NCBI GenBank assembly: GCA_951804985.1
Contig: OX638132.1
Coordinates: 91,950,696-92,014,695, forward strand
Reading direction: 5' to 3'
DNA: 64,000 nucleotides
Source: Dryomyza anilis
Taxonomy: Eukaryota; Arthropoda; Insecta; Diptera; Dryomyzidae
The translations under genes and the position numbers were made by a program. The notes beneath the pieces were generated by a model. The model worked only from the letters and a program-made list of their open reading frames with translations. It was not told the origin of the DNA and made no database searches. Position 1 is the stretch's first letter. Every line of letters begins with the position of its first letter. Shown piece after piece: positions 1 through 11,599 of the stretch.

Positions 1-1970
1 GCATACCGGGTTGAAATTATAATTTAAAAAAATATATTTTTTTTTTTAATTTCAAATTAAGAAAATTGTTAATGTTCAATGTTAAATTTTCCATTTACAA
101 ATGACAAAATTCCAGTTAGTATTGTGAATTACTTTTGTTTTATTATTTAAAATTGAGAAAATTAAAAATCAAAATGAGATTTTCCCTTTCAGGAGAGAAA
201 ATTTCAATTAAAAATGTAGAATTTATATTTAAAATTGAGAAAAGTCCAATAAAAATTGTGAGTTTCTATTCCGAATAGCGAACATTTCAAATGAAGTTGA
301 AATTTTTAAATTTAAAACAATAAAATTAAAATTGAAATTTCAAATGAAGAAAATTCAAAACTAAACTGAGTTTTTTTTTTCATTTTTAGTTAGGTAAATT
401 TTATTTAAATTTAACTTTTTCATTCAAAATATAAAATTAAATTTAAGTATTCCTTTATAAAATTGGGAATATATATTTCAAACGGATAAAGTTTAAAATT
501 GAATTGAGATTTTATGTTTTGAAATGAGAAAATTCTAATAAAAACTAAGAATTTTCTATTTAAATTTCAGAATGTTCCGAATAAATGTTCGATGTATTTG
601 TTTTTTTTTTTTATTTCAAATTGTGAAAATTCCAAGGAAATTAAAACTTTTATATAAATATTTTAACCAAAAATCATATTAAAATTATGAATTTCTATTT
701 TAATTAAAAAAATTTTATATGAGTTGGAGATATTTCCATTTCAAATTGGGAATGTGTCATACGAAACAGAGATTTTTCATTACAAATTATGTATTTATTA
801 TTATTATTTTAAAGTATTTCAAATTTTACATTTCAAAGAAAGACAATTCAAAATTAAATGAAGATTTTTCGATTTATATTGAGATATTTTCCATTTCAAA
901 TGTAGAAAATACCAAACAAAATTTATATTTTTAAAATTTTTATTTTCAAAATTACAATTGTGAATTGAAGAAAATGTCAAATTAAAACATTTGAAATTTA
1001 GAAAATTCAAATGAAATTTAATTTTTTTTATTTATATTTAAATTAAATAATTAAAATTAGGATCATTCGAAGTGAACTTGAGAATTTTCCATCAGAAATT
1101 GAGAAAATCCCAAATGTAACTACGTTTTTTTCCATTTTTAGTTTAGTAAATTCGATTTGTAATTTAAATTTTCTATTTCAAAACAAATACACATTTTTTT
1201 GTTACAAAATGATATTTTAAATATCAAATGCAGAAAATGAAAATTAAATGAAAAAATTTCTATTTTAATTAAAATTGAGAAAATTCGAAATGAACTTGAG
1301 ATTTTTCCATTACAAATTTATAAAATGCCATACGAAACTTTTATTTTCTATTTTCAATTCAGTAAATTGCATTCGATATCAATTGAAGGATATCGATTTC
1401 AAATTGAGATTTTAAATCTCAAATGCAATAAATTTTAAATTGAGATTTTCCCTATTTAGACTTGATATTACAAATATATAAAATTCACAATAAAATTAAT
1501 ATTTTCTAATGAAAATTAAGAAAATACAAAAATAAAATTAATACATTTCAAAATGTAAGTATTCCAAATGAAATTGTGAGTTTGCATTCAATATTGCAAA
1601 TAAAATTTGGTATTTTTTTTATTTCAAAAAGGAAATTTTTAATTAAAATTGAGTTTTTCTGCATAAAATTTACAAAACTAAAAAACAAAATTGAGATTTT
1701 TAATTTCGAAAGTGAGAATTTTCCATTTCAAATTGAGTAAATTACAAACAAAATTTTGAATTTTCATTTTGAAATGAGAAAATTAAAATTCGTTTTATTA
1801 ATTTTAATTATCTCATTTTCTTTCTGTATAAAACTTTGAAAATAATAAATTAAATTAGATATTTCTATTTGAAATTGAAGTAATAAAATTAATTCAGAAA
1901 AATAGCAAAGGAAATTAATATTTTTCAATTGAAATTATGAAAATTTAATATGAAACTGAGATAGGTTTAC
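1..1970. repeat. Degenerate AT-rich tandem repeat
   Basis: Motifs such as 'attgagaaaattcaaa', 'gagattttc' and 'tttcaaat' recur about every 40 bases for nearly 2 kb, with heavy substitution and indels. This looks like a very old tandem array that has decayed. The short ORFs on both strands are chance products of low-complexity AT sequence. No gene or mobile-element end is visible. Confidence 0.7.
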
Positions 1971-2790
1971 TAAAAACCCTTTAGGTTCTAGTCTTTCTAA
2001 TCGATAAAACTAGCATTGACATAATTTAATTAGATTATATTATTATCTTTTGAATATTTTAAGTATTTTAAATTTTTAAATATACAAAATATGTAATTTT
2101 TCTAATATTATTTATTAAACTACAAAGAAATTCTTGGAAGAAAATGATATTAGGTTCTGAAAGGGCGGTATGAACAAATCACAAAAGCATTTTATAATTA
2201 AATTTAAATGTTTTAATTTTAAATGTCATAAATATCTAAATTGAAAATGTGTTACTTGACATTTAAAATGGTGTTTTTTTTTCTCTAACTGTACTTGATT
2301 CATTGATAAATCCAAGTTCGGTCTGTGTTTGGCCAGTGCTACGTGGAGGTTTCGAGTAGGTGAGTCTCTTACATCGTGTCCATTACAAGACTTTTGGAAA
2401 AGCAGAAAGTTATAGGCAGCCGTAGCACATGTTTTGTCACTAATCACATTTATTAGTGCAGACTGTCTGCGAACAGATAGAGACCGTTGGACGAGGGCAA
2501 CAGGTCGCACACAGATTTATGTGCAGATAAAACGTAGATGTCGTAGGTTTAATAGTAAATTTGGACCGAATACAATATCTTTTAATATACAAAATAATAA
2601 TAAATAATAGCTAACAATCTAAATTTGTAAATGTGACTCAGAGTAGAGAGACAAATTTGCGCACCAATAGTTTTGAAACAACTTTAAATTAATTTAATTT
2701 TGACTCAGAAGTTTTATTTCGGAATTATTTGCATGATAATAATGCTCACAAAAAAACCTTTTCCGAAAAATATTTATCTCTGTGAAGAAT
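1971..2790. other. Non-repetitive AT-rich spacer
   Basis: Ordinary AT-rich sequence with a slightly more GC-balanced stretch near 2280-2520. The 94-codon minus-strand ORF here matches no family I know and has no supporting features. I see no gene. Confidence 0.5.
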
Positions 2791-4330
2791 TTTCATCTTT
2801 GGGAGGCATTGTCTGAAGTAGAATTGATTGTGAAAGAATAACCTCCAGGTTGAATTGACTCTCGATGTAAATGACTTGGGGAAACATTCGACTGGGAGAT
2901 GATTTGTTCGACTAATAGTTAATATCTATAAGAATTGTCTCGGGAAGGCATTTTCTAGAGGAAGATTAGTTTGGAGGAAAAATTGTTTGTGGAAGATTTG
3001 TCTAAGAGAAGATTTGTCTTAAAAAAATTATACTCCACAAAAATTGATGGACATTCTATCAGATTGTTCACTGAAATGATTTATATACAAAGAAATTGGC
3101 TTGGAAATAATTTACCTCTAAGAAGATTTGCATTGGAAAGAAGTAGCTCTGAAAAAAATGTTTTCTTGAGGATAGGTAGATTCTAAATAAAATGGTTTTA
3201 TCTAAAACAAGATTTGTCTCTGAAAAGTCTTAGGTTATTTAAAAGGAATTTTCACATTCAGAAAAAAATACCATAGAATCAATAGTTTTTTTTGATATTA
3301 AAATTAGTCAATAGGATAAACTATTATTTTAATAGTTAAATACCATTAAATACTGGAAAATACTATTAAATTATTTTTTAGTTTTCTATGAAAATATTTA
3401 TTTTTTGTATACTATTGAATCAATATTAAATTGACTAATTTTTAAAGGTTTTTTTTTTACTGAGTGCAGGAAGATGATTTTTTTCGAGATGATTTTTTTC
3501 GGGAAAAAATAATTTACTGATAGCAAAATGCAAAATTTTGATAGCAAAAATTTTGCGAGGAAATTGTCTCCGAGAAGAATGCACAGAATAGATTTGTTTC
3601 GGGGAAATATTGTCTTGGGAAAGTTTTGTTTTGGAAAGGAATTATCAGAAAATTGTCTTTGGAAAAAAAAGTCTTAAAATAAATTGTCTCAAGTAGGATT
3701 TATTGTTTGCTCGATGAATAAATGTTTCGGAGAGATGTTTCTGTCATAGAAAGAATAACCTGTGAAAAGAATCATTTCATGTAGTAATCATCTATGGAAG
3801 AAAATGTCTGAAAAAAATGTCGAAAATTTTTCTGGAGAAGATTTTATCATTGCAAACAATAACAACAATTATCTTTGATAAGAATTGTCTCGAGGAAGTC
3901 TTTTTTATTTGAGTAAGAAAAGTTTTGGCGAAAACTGTTTCTGGAGAATGTCTTGAAAATAAATGCCTCGTGAAATCAGAAGTAGAGTTATTAGTTCTGA
4001 AAATTATTTTTTTTTGAGATGGATTCCCCCTGGAAGAAGTGCTTTTGGAATGAATTGAATCCGTGAAGAATTGATTCTGGATAAAATAGTTTTAATCAAA
4101 ACTTTCTTGGGACATTTTTTTCTCTGGGAAGAATTGTCTGGGAATGAATTGTATTGGAAGAAGAATTGTCTCTGAGAGGAATTTTCTGGAGGAAGAATTG
4201 TCTTGGAGAGGAATTGTTTTGAGACCCAAGAATTTACTCGACAAACAATTGTCTGAGAAAGGAGTGTTTCCGGAAGATTTCTCACTGAGATAAATTGACG
4301 TTTGTTTAAATTGTCTTGGAGAAAAATATG
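2790..4330. repeat. Degenerate 'gaagaattgtct' repeat
   Basis: Variants of 'gaagaattgtctcggga' recur every 20-40 bases on the plus strand, interrupted by a MITE at 3253-3466. The same repeat resumes at 5557-5650, just beyond the foldback element at 4364-5556. The element therefore inserted into an existing array. Related decayed blocks lie at 7661-7850 (opposite orientation) and 12365-12480. Confidence 0.65.
3253..3466 (+). mobile_element. CACTCAG-family MITE
   Basis: A 214-bp element bounded by 'cacattcagaaaaaa' and 'ttttactgagtg', which are near-perfect inverted ends of the consensus CACTCAGAAAAAA. The interior carries the family's motifs 'agtcaataggataaa', 'taccattaaatact' and 'attgaatcaata'. 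At least six other copies are in this window. It encodes no protein. Confidence 0.8.
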
Positions 4331-4363
4331 GCATCAATTTTGAAGAATTTTTCTGAGGTTATA

Positions 4364-5556
4364 TCGTCACTATCATGCCAAAGGGGCGAATGTGCAATTT
4401 TTGACATTTGCGTTTTTTTAAATTTTTGAATGTAGCTTTTCCTCAAGTATACTGTGCTAAAATCGCGTGTCATTTTGTTGGATATATCTAGCCACAAAAG
4501 TCAAAACCAAAAGGCCGAATTGGAAAAATTGAAAATCTTGTCATGCCAACAGGGCGAATCTTTCCTTTTTCGCCATAACTATTTATTAGTACGAGATAAA
4601 ATAGTAGTGTGTAGGCATTTATTGTTTGTTTTTAAAGCACCTATCGATCTGCATCATTAATTAAAAATATTTTGTCAATCATTAATTTGCCATTTGTTAT
4701 TTGCAGGAAAAAATGTTTGGCAAAATAATTTTAAATAATGATGCAGATCGATAGGTGCTTTACAAACAAACAATAAATGTCTTTACACCACTATTTTATC
4801 TCGTATCAATAAAAAGTTATGAGGAAAAAGAAAAGATTCGCCCTTTTTGCATGACAAGATTTTCAATTTTTGGAATTTTTGTTATTTGCAAGAAAATATT
4901 TTTAAGTAATGATGCAGATCGATAGATGCTTTTAAATCAAATGCCTTTACATTACTATTTTATCTCGTACCAATAAATAGTTATGGCGAAAAAGGAAAGA
5001 TTCGCCCTTTTGGCTTGCCAAGATTTTCAATTTTTCCAATTTCTTCGTTTTTTTGCTATAACTTTTTATTCGTCCAAAATAAAATAGTAGTTTAAAGGTA
5101 TTAATTGTCTGTTTTTAATGCACCTATCGATTGGCATCATTATTTAAATTTGCAAAAAATGTTTCTTCAAATTACAAATGGCAAATTAATGTTAATTAAT
5201 TAATTAAAATATTTTTAAATAATGATGTCAGCAGATATGTGCTTTAAAAACAAACAATTAATACCTCTACATCACTATTTTATTTTGAGCTAATAAAAAG
5301 TTATAGCAAAAAAACAAAAATATTTGCGTTTTGGTCAGGATATAGCCTAACAAAATTCGTATTTATAATTCAGTAATTTACCCAAATCCAAAGATATTTT
5401 ATATACGTTATAATAATTTTTGAATAAACCAAAATAATAGAAAAAATTGAAAAAAAAACAAAATTTTTCTAATTTTTAAAGCACTTCAAACTTTAAAATT
5501 TGATTTCCCAACATTTTTAAAAATGTACATTCGCCCCTTTGGCATGACAGTGACGA
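4364..5556. mobile_element. Composite foldback element, copy 1 (1.19 kb)
   Basis: The termini are inverted repeats. The left end reads 'tcgtcactatcatgccaaag' and the right end gives the same read in reverse, with one mismatch over about 29 bases. TA dinucleotides flank both ends, as expected for a TA target duplication. Inside are about five modules of roughly 150 bp in alternating orientation. Each carries 'gcacctatcgatctgcatca', 'actattttatctcg' and 'attcgccctttt'. No ORF of transposase size exists, so this is non-autonomous. The TA duplication points to a Tc1/mariner-like mobiliser, but the family is unassigned. Two more copies lie at 24139-25055 and 55040-56010. Confidence 0.85.
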
Positions 5557-5930
5557 TATTGTCTCTGGAATTAATTGTCTTCGGAAAAGTCGACAATGAA
5601 TTGATTTGTCTCGGGAAATAAATGTCGCTGCGAAGAATTCTTACGGGAAATATTAAAAAGAAATAGGCATTGAACAAAAAAGCTATATAACTTAAAAAAA
5701 AAAAACAAATCCATATAATAAAAATATAATCGGCTGTTATTGTTGTGCAGAAAATATAAATTTTATATCACTCAACATAATCTATATTTCTGTAAATTAC
5801 GAAATTTTGCCCCCAATAGCAATAAAATCAACACCTCGCATGACAACGTTTCGATATCATTGTCATATCGTTAAATAGTATCGTTAAATAATATCATTTA
5901 ATGACGTTTGTTTCAAACACTTCTATAAAG
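5557..5930. other. Repeat remnant and AT-rich spacer
   Basis: The first 100 bases continue the 'gaattgtct' degenerate repeat of 2790-4330. The rest is AT-rich, with 'atcgttaaata' repeated imperfectly near 5865-5900. No gene is seen. Confidence 0.5.
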
Positions 5931-7175
5931 TGCCATATATGAGCAAAGCAGTAGCAGCAGCTGGAAAGAAAGACCTTGCCTTAAATGGGTTAAATTGAAA
6001 GCAGCCCCTTTTGCAGCTAAATATAGCAGCCAAAGCTGCTATGGAGCCTCTGTACGCAGCAGCACCTTGAACTTATGTTAAAGCGAATCGCTTTTATGCC
6101 ACAAAAAGTTTCCGCAATTAAAATTCCAACATGAAGCTTAGGTGGGCGCCCACAAATAGTAGTAGATTCAGCATTACCACCTCAAACACCACATAGAGGT
6201 TCAAATTCTTCTATAGCAGTAGCAGCAGCAGCAGCAGGAGGAGGAGCAGAAGATGAGAAAGAAGTAGCAACAACAGCCGTAGCAGCAGCAACGACAGCTG
6301 CTACTGCTGTGGAAGGAACATCTGTGTTGGTAATTTGCACTTTATCTCGTCATCAAATCGTCTTCATTAACTGAAACGGTGCTTAGCAAAATGGCCCGAA
6401 GTTAGGCGCAGCATAACAGCAGCAGCCGGTCGCTGTGAGCAGCAACTCATTGCCGCTGATGCGCACATTACAAGCGAGTGGAAGCCATTAAGACGCAGGC
6501 GGGATGCTGATTCTGCTGAGGATGATGACGATGATGACAAGGATGCTGACAAGAATGAGGATGATGCTGCTGTTGCTGCTGATGATGATGATGTCGATGC
6601 TGTTGTTGTCGCTACTTGAGCCAGAAGACGGCGCCTGAACCGCATCGAAGAAATTGAAAATTACCGCAAGTCGAATGCAAAGATGTTGCCCGCCCAAGTG
6701 CACTTGAAGAATGAGCGCCAGAGCCGTAGGAGGCCGCATAACTTGAGCAGAAGTTTTAATTATTTCAGGCGGCTCTCGATGCGCTGCGGCTTTGATGGCA
6801 ACAAAAGCAAGAGCAGCAGTAGCAACAGCAGGAGTTGCCTCTTAACGCAGTGGCAACTGTTTTGCAGCAGAGTGCAGCTCAAGGGCGCGGTTGTTGCAGC
6901 CTTCATTCCCACCTCCAAGTGGCTCTTTTGTGCGTCTACAAATTAATGAGAAAGTTGCTGCACTTGGCCTGGCCGTGTGCAACCCAGTGGTTGCAACAGA
7001 CCAACGGGGAACAGGTGTGGTCGCAGGTGGGCGGCACTATAACCTTGTGCCACCGAACTAACGAACGAACGAACGAACAAACCATCCATCACACTCTGCT
7101 GCACAAGTCCTTCAATGTAGTTGATGCCTTCGAACCTGAAAATTCACATTGTGCGTTTTAAATGGGCGGTTTTTG
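5931..7175. other. Unique island with opa-like CAG/GAT runs
   Basis: Higher-complexity sequence with interrupted CAG/GCA trinucleotide runs (about 6210-6320 and 6800-6900), a GAT/GCT run (6520-6615) and a (GAAC)n tract near 7060. Several ORFs of 80-110 codons exist on both strands, but each reads as poly-Ser/Ala or poly-Asp, typical of trinucleotide tracts in any frame. I see no splice-consistent exon. It could be regulatory or intronic sequence. Confidence 0.5.
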
Positions 7176-7887
7176 CACAGTTTGTTGGTAGCAAAAACTA
7201 AAGAAAAAAAGGAAAACTTTTCTTATTTCATTGAAACAAATATTTGCTCTATAGCTGCAAAAAATAATGTGGTATTTACACATTTTAAGTAGTATGTGAT
7301 GGGGCATTGTATAGTTTGTATAGTTTAAATGAAAGTTTGTGGTTTGTTTTAGATTTAGCTACCTTATAAATGAAATAAACACGTTTCAATGTTTGCAAAT
7401 GTTTCAAATTGCGCAACTCTACTTGAATTTATATAAATTCTATCTCTATTAAATTCATGTCTTTGTTGAAACTTATTTAATTATGCAAAATTTAAATAAC
7501 AGCTCTTTGTATGAATTAGAAAATGTTTTCGATATTGCTGTTACTTCACATAATGGTTTACATTTAAAGATTCTGTGTTTTTTTTATTTGTACTGAAAAA
7601 AATTGGATTGGTCCTCAATTACTCTAATTTTGGATTTGTGTTTTTATTTAAAAATGGTAGATTACGGACAATTCTTCCATGACACTTTTTTTCGACAAGT
7701 TATTCCTACCCAACAATTCCTTAACGAGCTGATTCTCTGACAATTTCGTCCCGAGATAATTCTTCCCGGAGAATACTGTATATAGAAAATTTCTTCCTGA
7801 ACTAATTATTCTCCGGAAAAATTCTTTCGCGCGTCAATGTTGCCCCAATTTATGAGTTTTGAGGTGTATTGAGGTATTTAATCAATA
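7176..7887. other. AT-rich spacer with decayed repeat
   Basis: AT-rich to 7660, then a decayed run of 'gacaattcttcc' variants (7661-7850) that is the reverse complement of the repeat at 2790-4330. No gene is seen. Confidence 0.5.
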
Positions 7888-8906
7888 CACCCAGAAAAAA
7901 TACTATATAAATAATAGTTTTTTACTATTAACGAGTTGGGAAAGTTAGGTCACATGGGTAAGTTCGGTCACATGGGGCGTATTTTTATAGTCGGTCGGGC
8001 CCGACTTTGAAATACCCTACACCTTTGGTGGGGATATTAATATGGGATATTTAATTGTATACCTTAATTTTAAAGTTTTTAATTATGCTGAACATCCCCA
8101 CCCTCAGAATATTATTCATATATCAGGTATTTACGTCTTATATCGCCATAAATTAAAAAAATTATATAAAAGTATAAAAAAACTAAAAAAAAAATTTGAA
8201 AAATATAATTGGGCTTGAAAGGCTAATATTTCATAGATTTGATTTTAATAATTTACGGATCATACTTCCAATATGAAAAACCGGGAAATAATGAAAAAAA
8301 AAGTGGGCGTATCACGCCCATTTTTGGACCACATATTCTTAGGTGAATTCTAATTATACGTTTTAAATTTTATAACTATACCTTGAATACTTTTCGAGTT
8401 ATTAGTTCCGAAAGAGTTATATAAAAGTGACTTGTATGGGAGGTGGGCGTGTCCGTTGACCGATTTGGCTCATTTTCAAACTCAGTTCCTACTTTTGGCT
8501 AAAATATATTGAGACGGAATTTCATCGCATCCTGATCAGTATTTCTCAAGTTATTCTGTATTCGGACAGCAAGACAGCAAGACGGACAGACAGACGGACA
8601 TGGTTAAACTGACTCGGGTAGTGATGGTGATCAAGAATATATATACTTTTCCTTACCGGACACGCCTCCTAAGGGGCGTTACAATATAAACAAAGTTAAT
8701 ATACCCTGTACCTCATAGGTGTAGGGTATAAAAATAGTTAATAGCATAAATTATTATTTTAATCGGAAAATACCATTAAATACTAGAAAATACCATCACA
8801 TTGCCATTGAGTTTATATGAAAAGATTTATTTTTTGTATGCTATTAAATCAATAATTGTCCTGTTGACCAACTTTAATGGGATTTGAGGGAATTTGTTTC
8901 TGGGTG
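7888..8906 (+). mobile_element. CACTCAG-family MITE split by a DINE-1-like insertion
   Basis: The left piece (7888-7932) starts 'cacccagaaaaaatacta'. The right piece (about 8730-8906) continues with 'aatagcataaattatt' and ends 'tttctgggtg'. The two pieces together match the intact copy at 52247-52466. The intervening 0.8 kb is a DINE-1/mini-me-like element, so that element inserted after the MITE. Confidence 0.8.
7933..8729 (+). mobile_element. DINE-1/mini-me-like element, subfamily 1
   Basis: It begins 'acgagttgggaaagttaggt' and ends 'gtgtagggtataaaa'. Near the 5' end is a palindrome around 'gtcggtcgggcccgac', followed by 'ataccctacacc'. Near the 3' end come a short GACA/GACG ((GTCY)n) tract and the core 'atcaagaatatatatacttt'. 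These are the marks of mini-me/DINE-1 elements of flies, generally regarded as non-autonomous Helentrons. A second copy of the subfamily is at 51450-52219 on the minus strand. No protein is encoded. Confidence 0.8.
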
Positions 8907-8910
8907 TAAC

Positions 8911-9136
8911 CACATTTAGAAAAAAATACTATAAAATCAATAGTTTTTTTGCTATTCAAATTAGTCAATAGGCTAAATTATTATTTTAATGGATGACTAC
9001 TATAAAATACATAGTATAAAATACTATTAAATACTATTTAATTATTTTTGTATTTATGTGAAAATATTTATTTTTGTATACTATTGAATCAATAACTGTC
9101 CTGTTGACCAATTTGAAAATGATTTTTTTCTGAGTG
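8911..9136 (+). mobile_element. CACTCAG-family MITE
   Basis: It starts 'cacatttagaaaaaaatact' and ends 'ttttttctgagtg', with the family interior ('agtcaataggctaaatta', 'ctgtcctgttgacca'). It begins four bases after the preceding copy ends, so two copies lie in tandem in the same orientation. Confidence 0.8.
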
Positions 9137-9518
9137 TATGCCATTGACTAATTTTTATCGAATTTTACAGGAGTGTGGGTTTTCTTATATAGATTATTTT
9201 GATACTACACATACACTCAGATAAAATTGCCATCTTTCAATACCTTTCTAAAATCGTTTCTTTCATTAAATTGCAATGACTTCAACCTATAGAGTTATGA
9301 CCCACAAATGCGGTTTCTGACCTATAATGCGCCATGCTATTTTTTTTGTCAAAATTCCATTGGAATATCGTATCCTATGTAGTGCATTTAGTAAATAAGG
9401 CTGAAGATATTTAATAACTACTTAGTAAAAAAGATTGGGTCATGGACATATGAAATTTTGAAGAAGGGAAATTGTCATAGTTGGTCTGAAGAAGTTAGTA
9501 AGAATTATGAAAGTTTTG
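9137..9518. other. Spacer with no visible feature
   Basis: AT-rich unique-looking sequence. One isolated 'cactcagataaaa' near 9226 resembles a MITE end but has no partner. No gene is seen. Confidence 0.45.
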
Positions 9519-10080
9519 GTCTGTCTAAGCCGACTATTAATACCCTTCACATATGCGATAATGTGTGCTGTTAACATTTAAAGCGGTGCATAGATCACCA
9601 GAGTATACGAATCAAAAAAATAACTACTGAAGAATTTCGTTTCATTTCGATAGGTGTACCGAATTACGAATTGTTTTCGACACCACGAGTCGGTTCACGG
9701 GAAAACATTATTTTTAAATATTTGAGCATAAAGTCAATATATATTTTTGACCAAAAAAGTTAATTTAAGTCCGTATAAATTTAAATTCATCAGCAGATGT
9801 ATATTTTATGAGGTATTTGATCATAAGTGGTCGGTTCACAAGTCGCAATGGACCGATCATGCCAATTTTCTTACTGGTACCGCATAGATATATATGTAAT
9901 CTAAATTAGGAGTTTAATTGATTTTGCTCTTCTAATTTTGCTGTAATTGTGCTTTCAACAGACAGACGGACATCGCTAAATCTAAGGAGGTCACAGAAGG
10001 GCACAGGAGGTCATGCTGATCAAGAATGGGTGTTACAAACGGTGTACCAAACTGAATATAATACCCTTTGTAGGATATAC
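9519..10080 (+). mobile_element. Degraded DINE-1/mini-me-like element, subfamily 2
   Basis: It carries 'tctaagccgacta', 'accagagtatacgaatc', 'gacagacggacatcgcta' and 'ggtcatgctgatcaagaat', in the order seen in the good copy at 34442-35171. The 5' end, part of the (GTCY)n tract and the TA-rich core are missing or altered. It is an old copy. Confidence 0.7.
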
Positions 10081-10093
10081 AAACGCACTTAAA

Positions 10094-10348
10094 TATAGTT
10101 GCTGTAGAACGAAAAGTCACCAAATACATTTTCAAAATGCCAAATATTCATTTACAAAAAAATTTATATATCTGTCAATTTTTAATCGATGATCTTTGCC
10201 ACATGATAAGAAAATGTAAATCTATGAATTGATATTTAAACTTTAAAAATGCATCAATTACTTTTTTAATATTAATCAACAAATTCAAAATTTAAGTTTT
10301 TTATAAAAATGTATTTGGTGACTTTTCGTTCTAAGTACAACGACGATA
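10094..10348. mobile_element. ATCGTCG-family MITE
   Basis: About 255 bp with long terminal inverted repeats. Both ends contain 'agaacgaaaagtcaccaaat' (the right end in reverse), preceded by a 'cgtcgttgt'-type terminus. The interior is AT-rich with no ORF. A second copy with the same ends is at 22015-22282. The left end abuts the degraded element at 9519-10080. Confidence 0.8.
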
Positions 10349-11059
10349 TGTAAATAACGAAAACTATAGAACGCAGTGAGCTAAATAAAACTTGTCAGTG
10401 TCAGTCAGTCAAACCTTCAATTAGTCGGTGAAGTAATGTTTTTGCGAACAATTTTGCGGAAAAAGTGGTATAAGATGAAGTTGTCTAGATTGGATCATTT
10501 CCCTCGTGTAAATTTAGTTCAAGTTAGTATCATTCTATGATTAGGCTCATTTAACTTCAAATAATGTAATGTTTAGGCTGCCCCATATGAGCCTGATTTC
10601 CCCCCATATGTGTCTCCTGATCAGTCTTTCTGATCTAACATTAGTTCCCTAAACTTACTTCCTTCGAGATATATTTAATTTCTCGCATAACATATTTTCA
10701 AACGAAAACTCATTCTCTGAATATACAAAGTTGTTTTTGTGGTAATTTTAAACTTTTGTAATGAGAAAAATCAAAGAAATTTCCAAAATGTTAAAAATTT
10801 GAACTTATTTTTGCAATTTTACGACTAACGTCTAATATAAGTATGGTTATAAAATGTGTAAAGATATTACTATAATACAATAAATAGGGACTTCTTATCG
10901 TAATCTTATCAGAGACAGATGTAAAATAATGCAAACTTTATAAAATTTCACCCGGGTGGTCGGTGAAGAATTATTTGTCTAATATCCACTCGGGTATGTC
11001 TATATGTTCCGAGTAAACATGAAAACGACTGAACCGAATCGAACTAAATTTTGACACAA
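10349..11059. other. AT-rich spacer
   Basis: AT-rich sequence with no recognisable gene or repeat structure. Confidence 0.45.
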
Positions 11060-11460
11060 TACCCAGTATGCCATTCGTATCGATAACGTTACGAGATAAT
11101 TGCGAGTAGATGGAGAAATCATACGATATCGGACCCGTTCTCGTAACGATATCGAGCGTCAAATTGGACCTAGATGGTAGGTAGATATCGAAACGTTCTG
11201 TCAGAGTTTTCTCGATATGAGAAATTATTCGAAATCGGAACGATATCAAAGAAAAAATGATCAAAGTTCGAGATTGCTGCGAAAAATATTGCGATATCGA
11301 TTTGATCAATGTTTAAATATCGTATCTTGTCAAAGAATTTGAATGTACGAAAATCTTTAAAAATTATAATCGAGAAAGCAACGAGATCTACGTTTTTTAT
11401 CGAAGTTATTCGAGAAAGATTCGAGGTATCGAAGGTCTCCGAGACATGGCAGACTGGGTA
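11060..11460. mobile_element. TACCCAG-family MITE
   Basis: About 400 bp with short inverted ends: 'tacccagtatgccat' on the left, and 'tacccagtctgccat' read in reverse on the right. The interior is rich in 'tatcga' and 'ttcgagaaa' motifs. Related copies are at 50542-50953 and 51230-51419. The ORFs across it (112 and 76 codons) have no family resemblance and are probably chance. Confidence 0.7.
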
Positions 11461-11599
11461 TGTATGTTGTACCTGGACAGAGTATAAGCTACATGTTGGT
11501 GGGATTTGTGGGCTGGGTAAGTCACGAGCAACATTTTAAAATGGCTGTATGTCAACAATTATATATTTGAACAGTTATTATAGTGTGTAGTTAACCACC

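Noticed and set aside
6367..6645. Ser/Ala-rich ORF as an opa-type transcription factor exon
   Set aside because: Trinucleotide tracts produce such frames in every phase. No conserved domain lies next to it and no splice sites bracket it convincingly.
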